Below, piece by piece: positions 1-9,299 of a DNA stretch of 64,000 nucleotides (position 1 is the stretch's first letter; each line of letters begins with the position of its first letter). Where the stretch lies: positions 7,367,584 through 7,431,583 of the forward strand of contig NC_009142.1 in assembly GCF_000062885.1 (NCBI RefSeq), read 5' to 3'. This DNA comes from Saccharopolyspora erythraea NRRL 2338. Its GTDB lineage: Bacteria; Actinomycetota; Actinomycetes; Mycobacteriales; Pseudonocardiaceae. A model generated the notes under the pieces. That model ran no database searches. It was not told the origin of the DNA and saw nothing but the letters and a program-made list of their open reading frames with translations. Both the position numbers and the translations under genes were made by a program.

Positions 1-225
1 CGGTCCGCACCTGGCGCGAACCGGACCACCAACATGTCTGACCTGCGATTGTGCGCCGGACCCGGCCGGGCGCGCCAGCGTCGGCGGTCACATCCCGACG
101 ACGGGGCGGAACTGCTCGCCCGGCCGGATGTGGCGGGAGCTCTCGCGGGGCGCGGCCGGAGACGTCGCCGTGCGTCCGGATCACGCGCCGCCGCGCTTCC
201 ACAGGCGACCAGCGGAGCAGTCCCC
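1..225. other. No gene seen
   Basis: This stretch lies downstream of the adenosine deaminase gene and reaches the window edge. No reading frame with credible start, ribosome site or family resemblance is visible on either strand, and no clear hairpin terminator was found. Confidence 0.5.
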
Positions 226-1314
226 TCACGCCATCAGCCGCGCGTAGCCCGGCTTGACCACGTCGTTGATGATCGCGAGCCGCTCGTCGAAGCCGAGGAA
301 GGACGACTTCATCGCGTTCACCGTGAACCACTGCATGTCCGCCCAGTCGTAGCCGAACGTCTCGTGCAGTGCGTGGAACTCGCTCGACATCGAGCAGTGG
401 CTCATCAGCCGGTTGTCGGTGTTGACCGTCACCCGGAACCGCAGACGCGCCAGCAGGCCGATCGGGTGCTCGGCCAGCGACGGCGCCGCCCCGGTCTGCA
501 GGTTCGACGACGGACACATCTCCAGCGGGATGCGGCGGTCGCGCACGTAGGAGGCCAGCCTGCCGAGCTGCACCTCGCCGTTGTCGTCGACCTTGATGTC
601 GTCGACGATGCGCACCCCGTGGCCGAGGCGCTCGGCACCGCAGTGCTGGATCGCCTCCCAGATCGACGGCAGCCCGAACGCCTCACCGGCGTGAATGGTG
701 AAATGCGCGTTCTGCTGGCGCAAATACTCGAAGGCGTCCAGGTTCCGCGTGGGCGGAAAACCGGCTTCCGGGCCCGCGATGTCGAATCCGACGACCTCGG
801 CGTCCCGGTAGCGGACCGCGAGGTTGGCGATTTCGGTCGCGCGGGCGTTCTGCCGCATCGCGCACAGCAAGGTACCGATTCGGATACGTTTTCCGCTTTC
901 GGCAACCCGGCGTTCACCTTCTCGGAATCCGTCCTGAACCGCCTGCACGACCTCGTCGATCGTCATACCGCCGTCCTGGAACAGTTCCGGCGCGTAACGC
1001 ACCTCGGCGTAGACGACGCCGTCGGCGGCGAGGTCCTCCGCGCACTCCGCGGCGACGCGCACCAGCGCGTCGGGTGTCTGCATGACGCCGACGGTGTGCG
1101 AGAAGGTCTCCAGGTAGCGCTCCAGCGAGCCGGAGTCGGCCGCGCGGTGGAACCACTCGCCCAGCTCGGCGGCGTCGGTGTGGGGCAGGCCCGAGTACCC
1201 GGTCTCCGCAGCGAGGTCGATCACGGTCTGCGGGCGCAGCCCGCCGTCGAGGTGGTCGTGCAGCAGGACCTTGGGGGCCGAACGGATCGTGTCAAAGCTA
1301 ACCGGGGTCGCCAT
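226..1314 (-). CDS. add: Adenosine deaminase
   Basis: Hydrolytic deamination of adenosine and deoxyadenosine to inosine in purine salvage; cytosolic zinc enzyme. The 362-residue length is normal for the family. Visible motifs are the N-terminal metal site HDHLDG, the HAGEA metal/catalytic motif near residue 225, the ERLGHG segment that follows it, CPSSN, and the late NTDN with the metal-binding Asp. It reads in the same direction as the nucleoside uptake and cdd-deoA genes upstream, but a coiled-coil gene on the opposite strand intervenes, so it probably has its own promoter. Start is the ATG at 1314; the next upstream frame is short. Confidence 0.95.
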   Translation of the reverse strand: MATPVSFDTIRSAPKVLLHDHLDGGLRPQTVIDLAAETGYSGLPHTDAAELGEWFHRAADSGSLERYLETFSHTVGVMQTPDALVRVAAECAEDLAADGVVYAEVRYAPELFQDGGMTIDEVVQAVQDGFREGERRVAESGKRIRIGTLLCAMRQNARATEIANLAVRYRDAEVVGFDIAGPEAGFPPTRNLDAFEYLRQQNAHFTIHAGEAFGLPSIWEAIQHCGAERLGHGVRIVDDIKVDDNGEVQLGRLASYVRDRRIPLEMCPSSNLQTGAAPSLAEHPIGLLARLRFRVTVNTDNRLMSHCSMSSEFHALHETFGYDWADMQWFTVNAMKSSFLGFDERLAIINDVVKPGYARLMA

Positions 1315-1624
1315 GGCCCCACGTTACTCGCAACGCGGCGGCAATCCGGCGGAGCCGCCGCACCCCCGGCGATCAGCGGCTACGCGACATCACCCGGCTG
1401 CCGAACCGGCCGTGCCCGGCACTCCTCCGAACGGGTGGCGTTATGTCCATTGCGACATTCGCACCCCCCTGTTTGACTCCGTTCAGTGCAATTGACAAAG
1501 ACCGAACGGTGTATGCAAAACCGTGACCATAACGGAAAGTATCGGGGGGTGTCTGGGAACACGGAGAGCGAGTAGCTACGCTCCTGGAGTCCTCACCTCC
1601 CCTCGACGAAGGACGCCCGTAGCC
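1315..1624. other. Divergent intergenic region (add / coiled-coil gene)
   Basis: About 310 bases separate two divergent genes and presumably hold both promoters. A TTGACA hexamer at 1492-1497 on the plus strand is the only good -35 match, but no convincing -10 lies 16-18 bases downstream (TATGCA at 1512 is too close). No gene is seen. Confidence 0.35.
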
Positions 1625-2869
1625 GTGACCGAGAACATGTCGTTCGACCGCATGCGCAACATGCTCACGCGTGCGGCTGAGATCCGCGAAAGCGAACAGC
1701 AGCAGATCTTCGACGCACTTGATGAGATCCACGCCCGGATGTCTCCGCTGGAGTCGCTGGGCTCCGTGCGGAAGCGGTTGTCCGAGCTGCCCGACCGCAC
1801 CGAGGTCAGCGTGCTCGCCGAGCGGCTCGACGAGACGCTGGCCAAGCTCGAGGCCCAGGACGGCGCGATCACCGAGCTCCGCAGCTCCGTCGACGGCCTG
1901 GTCGACAAGCTCGCCAAGCCTTTCGCCCAGCTCGACGGGCGGCTGGACGGGGTGGCCGGCCGCTTCGACGGCGTCGCCGGGCGGATGGACGGGCTGGAGG
2001 ACAAGCTCGCCCACATCCACAAGCGGCTCGACGAGCTGGGACTGCACCTGGACAAGCAGGACGGCAGGCTGGAGTCGCTGCCGACGGCGGTGCACGGTCC
2101 GGTGCGCGAGCGCATGGACTCGCTGGAGACCAGCCTGCGCGGCCGCTTCGCCGAAATCGACGAGGGCGTGCACGAGCACCTCGACGGCACCCGCGAGGCG
2201 CTGCAGCGCTCGCTGACCGAGTCGGCCGCGGGCGTGCAGAGCTCGCTCAGCGAGGCCGTCACGGGCAGCCGCGACCAGCTGCAGGGCAAGCTCGAGTCGG
2301 TCGACCCGACCGAGCGGCTGTCGAAGCTGGGCGACCGGCTGGAGAAGCTCGCCGAGCGCCTCGACCAGGTCTCGAGCCGGCTCGACAACGTCGAGGAGAA
2401 CGTCAACACCCGGCTGGAGACCGTCGAGAAGGGCGTCAGCGAGCGCCTGGAGACGGTGGAGCAGGGCGTCAGCAACCGCCTCGACACCGTCGAGCAGGGC
2501 TTCAGCTCCCGGCTGGACACCGTCGAGGAGGGCGTCAAGACCGGCCTGGGCGAGCTCGGCGGCAACCTGGCGAAGAACCTGTCGCAGATCAGCGGCAACC
2601 TCTCCCAGCGGCCCGACGCGGAGCAGCTCGGCTCGCTGGTGCGGGAGGCCAACGCCGAGACCGAGCGGCGCCACGCCGGTCAGCTCGACGAGGCCATGGC
2701 GACCTTCGCGGAGCTCATCCTCGGCGGCAGCGCGCCGTCGGCCCCGCCGCCGCCCACCACGCTGCCGCGCCAGCAGCGCCGCGGCCGCTCGAAGAGCGCC
2801 AAGCGCGACAACGACAAGGCCCTGACCGCCGACGGCGACGAGGACGGCTTCGCAGCCGAGAGCGCCTGA
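1625..2869 (+). CDS. Coiled-coil repeat protein of unknown function
   Basis: 414 residues, almost entirely predicted coiled coil by heptad/hendecad spacing of Leu and Val. Residues about 253-310 are near-perfect 11-residue repeats of the form VExGVxxRLxT (five copies). An 11-residue period is typical of long right-handed or amphipathic helices. The C-terminus (about 370-414) is Pro-rich then basic (RQQRRGRSKSAKR) and ends acidic. No signal peptide or membrane helix. GTG at 1625 is preferred because GAAGGA lies 11 bases upstream; an ATG at 1637 is the alternative. Function unknown; a scaffold or DNA/polar-growth-associated role would be speculation. Confidence 0.75.
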   Translation: MTENMSFDRMRNMLTRAAEIRESEQQQIFDALDEIHARMSPLESLGSVRKRLSELPDRTEVSVLAERLDETLAKLEAQDGAITELRSSVDGLVDKLAKPFAQLDGRLDGVAGRFDGVAGRMDGLEDKLAHIHKRLDELGLHLDKQDGRLESLPTAVHGPVRERMDSLETSLRGRFAEIDEGVHEHLDGTREALQRSLTESAAGVQSSLSEAVTGSRDQLQGKLESVDPTERLSKLGDRLEKLAERLDQVSSRLDNVEENVNTRLETVEKGVSERLETVEQGVSNRLDTVEQGFSSRLDTVEEGVKTGLGELGGNLAKNLSQISGNLSQRPDAEQLGSLVREANAETERRHAGQLDEAMATFAELILGGSAPSAPPPPTTLPRQQRRGRSKSAKRDNDKALTADGDEDGFAAESA

Positions 2870-2919
2870 CGCACCGGCCGTAGGCAGCGGTTGACCGCCG
2901 CGACAAAACTGAGCACGTG

Positions 2920-2965
2920 AAGTGGGGTGGCTTCCCCGGCAACGACCGGGAAAGCCACCCCACTT
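2920..2965. terminator. Strong hairpin terminator
   Basis: Arms 2920-2939 and 2946-2965 form a 20-bp stem with one mismatch and a 6-base loop, followed by a short mixed tail. It sits 50 bases after the coiled-coil gene. The arm word CCACTT recurs in the hairpin at 63008-63047. Confidence 0.8.
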
Positions 2966-3404
2966 TGCTCAATGGCTTCTTCGCCTGTCGCCCCACACCA
3001 CCTGCCCGACCCACACAGGCGGTGCCCGGTTCTCATCCCGTCGACCTGGCGCCAGCCCGATCAGACCGTGTCAAGGGGGCCCACTCGCTCCCCACCGCAG
3101 CGTGCCGCAGCGTTCCTCGAAACCCCACTCATCCCGGAGACCTGCCGGGGGATGCTGGGGGCGGCGAGCGCCCCAGAAACCCCAAGCCCACCGCGACCCG
3201 CAATGCCAGGGTGAGTCCCCCGAAAACCCACGCGCCCCGCGCTGAAGGCGACCCGCCAGCCCCGCTCGATGCCTCGAAAACCGGCGCGCCCCCGCCCTCA
3301 AGGTGAGCCGCAAGACCAACGCAACCACCCCGAGGCCCGGCGCCCCCACCCTCGAAGCAAGCCACAAGCCCAAGGCGACCGCCCGAAAACTGGCCCCAAG
3401 CCCC
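2966..3404. other. C-rich, G-poor gene-free region with decayed repeats
   Basis: No credible gene. The plus strand is strongly C- and A-rich and G-poor. Loosely repeated blocks of roughly 50 bases contain CGAAAACC, GCGCCCCC and CCCTCAAGG-like words (about 3218-3400). Open frames here encode only Pro/Arg-rich low-complexity peptides and are not supported. Confidence 0.45.
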
Positions 3405-4706
3405 CTACCGAACGGTCTCCAAGATCAACCCCCGTCCACCCGCCAACTCCTCGCGTCCAGCCCCCGCGCCCTCCCCAGCGATCGTGAAAGCCCCCTGCAG
3501 GGCCTCACGAGCGGCCTCGAAGGCTTCCGGGGTGTCGGTGTGCAGTTCCAGCAGCGGGCTGCCCTGTGCGACCTCCTCGCCGGGCTTGGCGCGGCACACG
3601 ATGCCCGCGCCGTGCTGGACGTCGTCCTCCTTGCGGGAGCGGCCCGCGCCCAGGCGCCACGCCGCGACGCCGACGGCGTAGGCGTCCAGGGACGTCAGGA
3701 CACCGCTCTCCGGGGCTGTCACCACCTCCACGTGCTCCGCCCGCGGTAGGACCGCGCCCGGGTCGCCGCCCTGCGCCTTGATCATGCGCCTCCAGGTGTC
3801 GTGGGCCCGCCCCGAGGAGAGCACCTCCGCGGGGTCCACATCGGACAGACCTGCCTGGCTCAGCATCTCGCGGGCGAGCTCAACGGTCAGCTCGACGACG
3901 TCGGCCGGTCCGCCGCCGCTCAGCACCTCCACCGCCTCGGCCACCTCCAGCGCGTTGCCGACCGCCCGCCCGAGCGGCACCGACATGTCGGTGATGAGCG
4001 CGCTGGTGTTCAGCCCGTTCGCGGTGCCGATCCCGACCAGCGCGGCGGCGAGCTCGCGCGCCTGCCCCAGGTCCTTCATGAAGGCGCCGGAGCCGCACTT
4101 GACGTCCAGCACCAGCGAGCTGACTCCCTCGGCGATCTTCTTGCTCATGATCGAGCTGGCGATCAGCGGGACCGACTCCACGGTGCCCGTGACGTCGCGC
4201 AGGGCGTAGAGCTTGCGATCGGCCGGGGCCAGTCCCTCCGTCGCCGCGCAGATGACCGCTCCCGCGTCGGCGAGCTGCTGGCGGATCTCGTCGGCCGACA
4301 GGCTCGCGCGCCAGCCCGGGATCGACTCCAGCTTGTCCAGCGTGCCGCCGGTGTGGCCGAGTCCCCGGCCGGAGAGCTGCGGGACCGCGGCACCGCACGC
4401 GGCCACCAGCGGCGTCAGAGGGAGCGTGATCTTGTCGCCGACGCCGCCCGTGGAGTGCTTGTCCACGGTGGGCGCGCCGACCTCACCGAGGTCGAGGGTC
4501 GTGCCGGAGGCCACCATCGCGGCCGTCCAGCGCGCCGTCTCCGCCGGTTCCATGCCGCGCAGCAGGATGGCCATCGCCAGCGCCGACATCTGCTCGTCGG
4601 CGACGGCGCCGCGGGTGTAGGCGTCGACGACCCAGTCGATCTGCTCGGGGGTGAGTCGAGCGCCGTCCCGCTTCGCTCTGATCACATCGATCACGGAATG
4701 AGCCAT
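3405..4706 (-). CDS. deoA: Thymidine phosphorylase
   Basis: Phosphorolysis of thymidine/deoxyuridine to base plus deoxyribose-1-phosphate; cytosolic dimer. Full length (433 residues). The family signature is present near residues 110-125 (SGRGLGHTGGTLDKLES), with the phosphate-binding KHSTGGVGD about 20 residues earlier and SSIMSKKIAEG around residue 183. ATG 4706 is chosen over ATG 4718 because GGAGG lies 5 bases before it. It follows cdd by 59 bases on the same strand and is the last gene of the uptake-catabolism cluster. Confidence 0.95.
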   Translation of the reverse strand: MAHSVIDVIRAKRDGARLTPEQIDWVVDAYTRGAVADEQMSALAMAILLRGMEPAETARWTAAMVASGTTLDLGEVGAPTVDKHSTGGVGDKITLPLTPLVAACGAAVPQLSGRGLGHTGGTLDKLESIPGWRASLSADEIRQQLADAGAVICAATEGLAPADRKLYALRDVTGTVESVPLIASSIMSKKIAEGVSSLVLDVKCGSGAFMKDLGQARELAAALVGIGTANGLNTSALITDMSVPLGRAVGNALEVAEAVEVLSGGGPADVVELTVELAREMLSQAGLSDVDPAEVLSSGRAHDTWRRMIKAQGGDPGAVLPRAEHVEVVTAPESGVLTSLDAYAVGVAAWRLGAGRSRKEDDVQHGAGIVCRAKPGEEVAQGSPLLELHTDTPEAFEAAREALQGAFTIAGEGAGAGREELAGGRGLILETVR

Positions 4707-4765
4707 CTTCGCCTCCACAAGAACAAGTCAACGGACGGAACCAAAAGTTCACCGGACGGCCGTGC

Positions 4766-5164
4766 TCAGAGTTCGAAGGCGTCCGGAAGGACGTCGCGCA
4801 TCGGCAGCACCCCGCGCGGCGTGTCGACCAGGCATTCGGGGCCGCCGAGTTCGAACAGGACCTGCCGGCAGCGTCCGCACGGCATGAGCAGCTCTCCGGT
4901 GCCGCTGCGGCAGGCCACGGCGACGAACCGGCCGCCGCCGGTCAGGCGCAGCTGGCCCGCCATCGTGCATTCCGCGCAGAGCGCCAGGCCGTAGGAGGCG
5001 TTCTCGACGTTGCACCCCACCACCGTCCGGCCGTCGTCGCAGATCGCGGCCGCACCGACCTGGAGATTCGAGTACGGGCAGTACGCCTTGCCCGCGACCT
5101 CCACCGCCGCCGCGCGCAACGCGTCCCAGTCCACGGAGGACGCCGCGGGAGCCACTGAAGCCAA
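4766..5164 (-). CDS. cdd: Cytidine deaminase
   Basis: Deaminates cytidine and deoxycytidine to uridine forms. 132 residues, the size of the small tetrameric Cys-type enzymes. Zinc and catalytic residues are visible: NVENASYGLALCAECT (CAE in place of HAE) and PCGRCRQV. The start is uncertain: TTG at 5164 has GAAGGAG 8 bases upstream, whereas GTG at 5155 is further from it. It lies 70 bases after the second permease gene and before deoA, so imported pyrimidine nucleosides would be deaminated then phosphorolysed. Confidence 0.93.
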   Translation of the reverse strand: MASVAPAASSVDWDALRAAAVEVAGKAYCPYSNLQVGAAAICDDGRTVVGCNVENASYGLALCAECTMAGQLRLTGGGRFVAVACRSGTGELLMPCGRCRQVLFELGGPECLVDTPRGVLPMRDVLPDAFEL

Positions 5165-5234
5165 AGCGAGTTCTCCTTCGCAGGGAGCAGGAAGGCGGCG
5201 GGCCGGCACCCGAGGCGCTGGCCCGCCGCCGCTG

Positions 5235-6494
5235 TCAGTCCGTGCCGCGCCGGTACTGCAGGCCGTTCGCGGCCGGCGGTCGCAGCCGCTGCGACGCCGC
5301 CGCCAGCACGATCAGCGTCACCAGGTGCGGCGTGTAGGCAGTGAGCTCCTCCGGCAGCTCGTCGGTGAACCAGTAGACCGAGTACAGCGCCGCGGCGAAG
5401 ACCGCAGCGATCCCGGCCGCGAACCACTTGCGCCGCCAGATCTGCACCACGACGACGGCGAGCAGCACCAGCGCCGCCGCGTAGAACAGCGCGTGCACCG
5501 TGGTCTCACCGCTGCGCAGCTGCAGGCCGTCGGAGTAGCCGAACAGCGCGGCACCGCCCAGCAGGCCGCCCGGCCGCCAGTTGCCGAAGATCATCGCGGC
5601 CAGACCGATGTAGCCGCGGTTGTTGGTCTGGTTCTCCAGGTAGCCGGCCTGCCCCGGGTTGAGGATCAGCGCCGCGCCGCCGATGCCGGCCAGCGCGCCG
5701 GAGACGATCACCGCGAGGTACTTGTACCGGTAGACGTTGACGCCCAGCGACTCCGCCGCGACCGGGTTCTCCCCGCACGAGCGCAGCCGCAGCCCGAACG
5801 GCGACCGCCACAGCACCAGGTAGCTCACCGGCACCAGCAGGAAGGCCAGCACGGTCAGCGGCGACAGGCCGGTGACCAGGCCGCCGAGGACGCCCGCGAC
5901 GTCGGAGAGACCGACCCGCTGCATGTCCTCCAGCTCCTGCAACCAGTCGCCCAGCGGCTGCACCGAGTAGGTGTCGAACTTGGGCACCGGCGGCGACTCG
6001 CGCGGGTTGTGCGAGACCGGCTCGAACACCAGCGTCGACAGGTACTTCGCCGTCCCAGCGCCGAGCAGGTTGATCGCGACACCGGAGACGATGTGGTTGA
6101 CCCCGAAGGTCACCGTCGCCACCGCGTGCAGCAGGCCTCCGACCGCGCCGAAGACCGCCGCCGCGACCAGCCCCGCGACCGGGCCCCATTGGTACCCGGC
6201 CCAGGCGCCGCCCCAGGTGCCGAGGATCATCATGCCTTCCAGGCCGATGTTGATGACCCCCGCGCGTTCGGCCCACAGACCGCCGAGTCCGGCGAGCAGG
6301 ATCGGCACGCCGAGGCGCACCGCGGCCTGCACCGTCCCGGACGCGGTCAGCTCGGGCAGTCCGGTCTGGTAGGAGGTCAGCGACACCGCCACCACGGCGA
6401 CCGCCACCCACAGGGCGGCGCGCGCCCAGCCGGGGAACGGCTTGCGGGCGCGCTGCCGGACGGGTTCGGTCGTGATGTCCACAGTGGTCGTCAT
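5235..6494 (-). CDS. Nucleoside ABC transporter permease (second subunit)
   Basis: Integral membrane permease of the BPD_transp_2 type that pairs with the upstream permease, double ATPase and BMP lipoprotein. 419 residues with about nine or more hydrophobic helices. The hallmark ERAGVINIGLEGMM lies near residue 75 and SCGENPVAAESLGV near residue 245. The start codon overlaps the stop of the upstream permease (ATGA at 6491-6494), so the two are translationally coupled. The substrate (nucleosides) is inferred from the neighbouring cdd and deoA. Confidence 0.92.
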   Translation of the reverse strand: MTTTVDITTEPVRQRARKPFPGWARAALWVAVAVVAVSLTSYQTGLPELTASGTVQAAVRLGVPILLAGLGGLWAERAGVINIGLEGMMILGTWGGAWAGYQWGPVAGLVAAAVFGAVGGLLHAVATVTFGVNHIVSGVAINLLGAGTAKYLSTLVFEPVSHNPRESPPVPKFDTYSVQPLGDWLQELEDMQRVGLSDVAGVLGGLVTGLSPLTVLAFLLVPVSYLVLWRSPFGLRLRSCGENPVAAESLGVNVYRYKYLAVIVSGALAGIGGAALILNPGQAGYLENQTNNRGYIGLAAMIFGNWRPGGLLGGAALFGYSDGLQLRSGETTVHALFYAAALVLLAVVVVQIWRRKWFAAGIAAVFAAALYSVYWFTDELPEELTAYTPHLVTLIVLAAASQRLRPPAANGLQYRRGTD

Positions 6495-7585
6495 GCGCGC
6501 TCACCTCCCGCGCTCGCGGCGGCCGGTTCGGCCGCGGTGCCCAGCGCCCGCCCGACCCGCCGCTGCTCGGCGGCCTGGTCGTAGCGGCGGACCAGTTCGT
6601 AGGCGACGACGACCGACAGCACGATCGCTCCCTGCAGGATCGTCACGATCTCCTTCGGCACGCCGATGTTGTCCAGCGTCAGCGAGCTCTTGTCCAGGAA
6701 CGCCCACAGCAGCGCGCCGAACGCGACGCCGAGCGGGTGGTTGCGGCCCAGCAGCGCGATGGCCAGCCCCGCGAAGCCGTAGCCGGTCGAGAAGTTGATG
6801 GTGAAGGTGTGGTCGCGCCCGAGGATCTCGGGCAGGCCGGCGAGCCCGGCGATGGCACCGGAGAGCAGCATCGCGGTCAGCACCATGCGCTTCGAGTTCA
6901 CCCCGCCCGCCAGCGCGGCGGTCGGCGAGAGCCCGGAGGCCCGCAGTTCGAAGCCGTAGCGGGTGCGGTCCATCATCAGCGCGTAGCCGACGCCGACCGC
7001 GACCGCGAGCAGCACGAGGCCGAACATCGTGCCCGCCTCGCCCATCGGGATGCCCGGGATCCACCCGGACTCGGCGATGACCGGCGTGCCCTGGGTGTTG
7101 CCGCGGAACTCGCCGAAGACGCGGACGAGGTAGGCGATCACGCCGAAGGACAGCGTGTTCAGCATGATCGTGGAGATCACCTCCGACACGCCCCGGTAGA
7201 CCTTCAGCAGCGCCGCGATCCCCGACCACGCCGCGCCGACCAGCGCGCCCACCGCGATGACCACCAGCGCGTGCAGGCCGAAGGGCAGCGACAGCGAGCC
7301 GCCGACGATCGCCGCCACGCACGCGCCGAGCCGGTACTGGCCCTCGATGCCGATGTTGAGCAGGTTCATCTGGAAGCCGATCGCCGCCGCGATCGCGACC
7401 AGGTAGTAGGCGCCGGCGGTGTTGACGATGTCGGTCGCCGTCGAGCCGCGGCCGACCTGCAGCACCATCTCGGCCAGCGCCTCGGCCGGGTTCGCGCCCG
7501 AGAGCAGCAGCACGACGCTGCACAGCACGACCGCGAACCCGATCGCCAGCGCGGGTGGCAGGAGTCTTGCGCTCCAGTTGTTCAT
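6491..7585 (-). CDS. Nucleoside ABC transporter permease (first subunit)
   Basis: 364-residue hydrophobic permease of the same BPD_transp_2 superfamily as its partner. Around residues 70-85 it has GFQMNLLNIGIEGQYRLG, the counterpart of the partner's NIGLEG motif, and later RASGLSPTAALAGGV. A charged C-terminal tail is rich in Ala/Arg. It overlaps the ATPase stop (ATGA, 7582-7585) and the next permease start by four bases, so the three genes form one coupled unit. Confidence 0.92.
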   Translation of the reverse strand: MNNWSARLLPPALAIGFAVVLCSVVLLLSGANPAEALAEMVLQVGRGSTATDIVNTAGAYYLVAIAAAIGFQMNLLNIGIEGQYRLGACVAAIVGGSLSLPFGLHALVVIAVGALVGAAWSGIAALLKVYRGVSEVISTIMLNTLSFGVIAYLVRVFGEFRGNTQGTPVIAESGWIPGIPMGEAGTMFGLVLLAVAVGVGYALMMDRTRYGFELRASGLSPTAALAGGVNSKRMVLTAMLLSGAIAGLAGLPEILGRDHTFTINFSTGYGFAGLAIALLGRNHPLGVAFGALLWAFLDKSSLTLDNIGVPKEIVTILQGAIVLSVVVAYELVRRYDQAAEQRRVGRALGTAAEPAAASAGGERA

Positions 7586-9174
7586 CCGGCCTCACCGCCC
7601 GTCGCACCGGTCATCGCGGCCCCGAGTTCCTCCGGCGTGACGTCCGCGGGGTCGGCGTCGGCGACGAGCCTGCCCCGCAGCATCACCTTGATCGTGTCGG
7701 ACAGGCCGATCAGCTCGTCGAGGTCGGCCGAGATCAGCAGCACCGCCAGCCCCTGCGACCGGGCGGTCCGCAGGTGCTCCCAGATGCCGGCCTGGGCGCC
7801 GACGTCGACGCCCCTGGTCGGGTGGGCGGCGATCAGCAGCACGGGGTCTCCGGAGAGCTCCCGGCCGATGACCAGCTTCTGCTGGTTGCCGCCCGACAGC
7901 GCCGCCGCGTCGACGTCGATGCCGGGGGTCCGCACGTCGAACCGCTCGACGATGCGCTGGGTGTCGGCCTTGGCGCCCGGGCGGTCCAGCAGCATCCCGC
8001 GCGCGGACGGCCTGCGCGTCTGGTGGCCGAGGATGCGGTTGAACCACAGCGGCGCGTCCAGCAGCAGGCCGTGGCGGTGGCGGTCCTCCGGCACGTAGCC
8101 GATGCCCGCCTCGCGACGCTCCAGCGTGGTGCGGTCGGTGATGTCGCGCTCGCCCAGCCGGATCCGGCCGCGCAGCGCGGGCCGCATGCCCATGATCGCC
8201 TCGACGAGCTCGGTCTGGCCGTTGCCCTCGACCCCGGCGATGCCGACCACCTCGCCCGCGTGCACGGTGAGGTCGACGTCGGAGAGCACCTCGCGGCCCT
8301 GCTCGACCGCCGAGAGCCCGGTCAGCGACAGCACCGCCCGGTTGGTGACCGTGGACGCGCCGTGCTCGGGCACCGGCAGCTCGCTGCCGACCATCATCTC
8401 GGCGAGCTTGCGCGAGCTGACCTCACCGGCCGCCACCGTGCCGACCGTGGTGCCCCGCCGCAGCACCGTGATGGTGTCGGCGATGTCGCGGACCTCGTCG
8501 AGCTTGTGCGAGATGAACAGGAACGTGAAGCCCTCCTCCCGCATGGTGCGCAGGGTCGCGAACAGCTCGTCGACCTCCTGCGGCACCAGCACCGCCGTCG
8601 GCTCGTCGAGGATGATGATCCGCGCGCCCCGGTAGAGGACCTTGAGGATCTCCACCCGCTGCCGGTCGGCCACGCCGAGGCGTTCGACCAGGACGTCGGG
8701 ACGCACGTCCAGCCCGACCTTCGCCGCCAGAGCGCGCACCTCCGCGCGTGCCTTCGCGCCGATGCCCCGCACGCCCTCCGCGCCGAGCACGATGTTCTCC
8801 AGCACGGTGAGGTTGTCGGCGAGCATGAAGTGCTGGTGCACCATGCCGATCCCGGCGCGGATCGCGTCGGCGGGGGTGCGCAGGCGCACCTGCTCGCCCT
8901 CGATCCGGATCGTGCCCGAGTCCGGCGCCTGCATGCCGTAGAGGATCTTCATCAGGGTGGACTTGCCCGCCCCGTTCTCCCCGCACAGCGCGTGCACCTC
9001 ACCGGCGCGCACCCGCAGGTTCACGTCGGAGTTGGCCACCACGCCGGGGAAGGTCTTGGTGATCGAGGTCAGTTCCACCGCGGGCGGGGAGATCCCGCCC
9101 GGCGCGGCACCGGGGGCGGGTCCGGCACCGCCGTCCGGCTTGGCACCGCGGTCCGGCTCGCTGGGGTTGCGCAT
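7582..9174 (-). CDS. Nucleoside ABC transporter, double ATPase subunit
   Basis: 530 residues with two fused ABC domains. The first has Walker A GENGAGKST (about residue 71) and Walker B IIILDEPT. The second has a degenerate P-loop (GVEGNGQTE), a good signature LSGGNQQK and a Walker B region ending AAHPTRGVD, where the catalytic Glu is replaced. An inactive second site is usual in this RbsA/YufO-like family. ATG 9174 has GGAGCC just upstream. It powers import by the two permeases downstream. Confidence 0.93.
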   Translation of the reverse strand: MRNPSEPDRGAKPDGGAGPAPGAAPGGISPPAVELTSITKTFPGVVANSDVNLRVRAGEVHALCGENGAGKSTLMKILYGMQAPDSGTIRIEGEQVRLRTPADAIRAGIGMVHQHFMLADNLTVLENIVLGAEGVRGIGAKARAEVRALAAKVGLDVRPDVLVERLGVADRQRVEILKVLYRGARIIILDEPTAVLVPQEVDELFATLRTMREEGFTFLFISHKLDEVRDIADTITVLRRGTTVGTVAAGEVSSRKLAEMMVGSELPVPEHGASTVTNRAVLSLTGLSAVEQGREVLSDVDLTVHAGEVVGIAGVEGNGQTELVEAIMGMRPALRGRIRLGERDITDRTTLERREAGIGYVPEDRHRHGLLLDAPLWFNRILGHQTRRPSARGMLLDRPGAKADTQRIVERFDVRTPGIDVDAAALSGGNQQKLVIGRELSGDPVLLIAAHPTRGVDVGAQAGIWEHLRTARSQGLAVLLISADLDELIGLSDTIKVMLRGRLVADADPADVTPEELGAAMTGATGGEAG

Positions 9175-9237
9175 ATGGCTCCGTCGCTGGAACGCGCCTG
9201 CCGCACCCGGTCGGGGCGGGCGGCGCTGGGTCTGGCG

Positions 9238-9285
9238 GGCTCCGCGCGCCGGAGCGCCGGTCTGGGCCGTCCGGCGCGCGGAGCC
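9238..9285 (-). promoter_or_regulatory. Perfect 16-bp inverted repeat between lipoprotein and ATPase genes
   Basis: Arms 9238-9253 and 9270-9285 are perfect complements with a 16-base loop. The hairpin lies in the 125-base gap after the lipoprotein gene and before the ATPase gene. No T-run follows, so it may attenuate or stabilise the upstream transcript. That would favour a high lipoprotein to ATPase ratio, which is common in such operons (inference). Confidence 0.55.
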
Positions 9286-9299
9286 GTTCGTCGGTGCGG

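Noticed and set aside
1492-1517. TTGACA promoter for the coiled-coil gene
   Set aside because: The -35 is good but no -10 lies at an acceptable distance.
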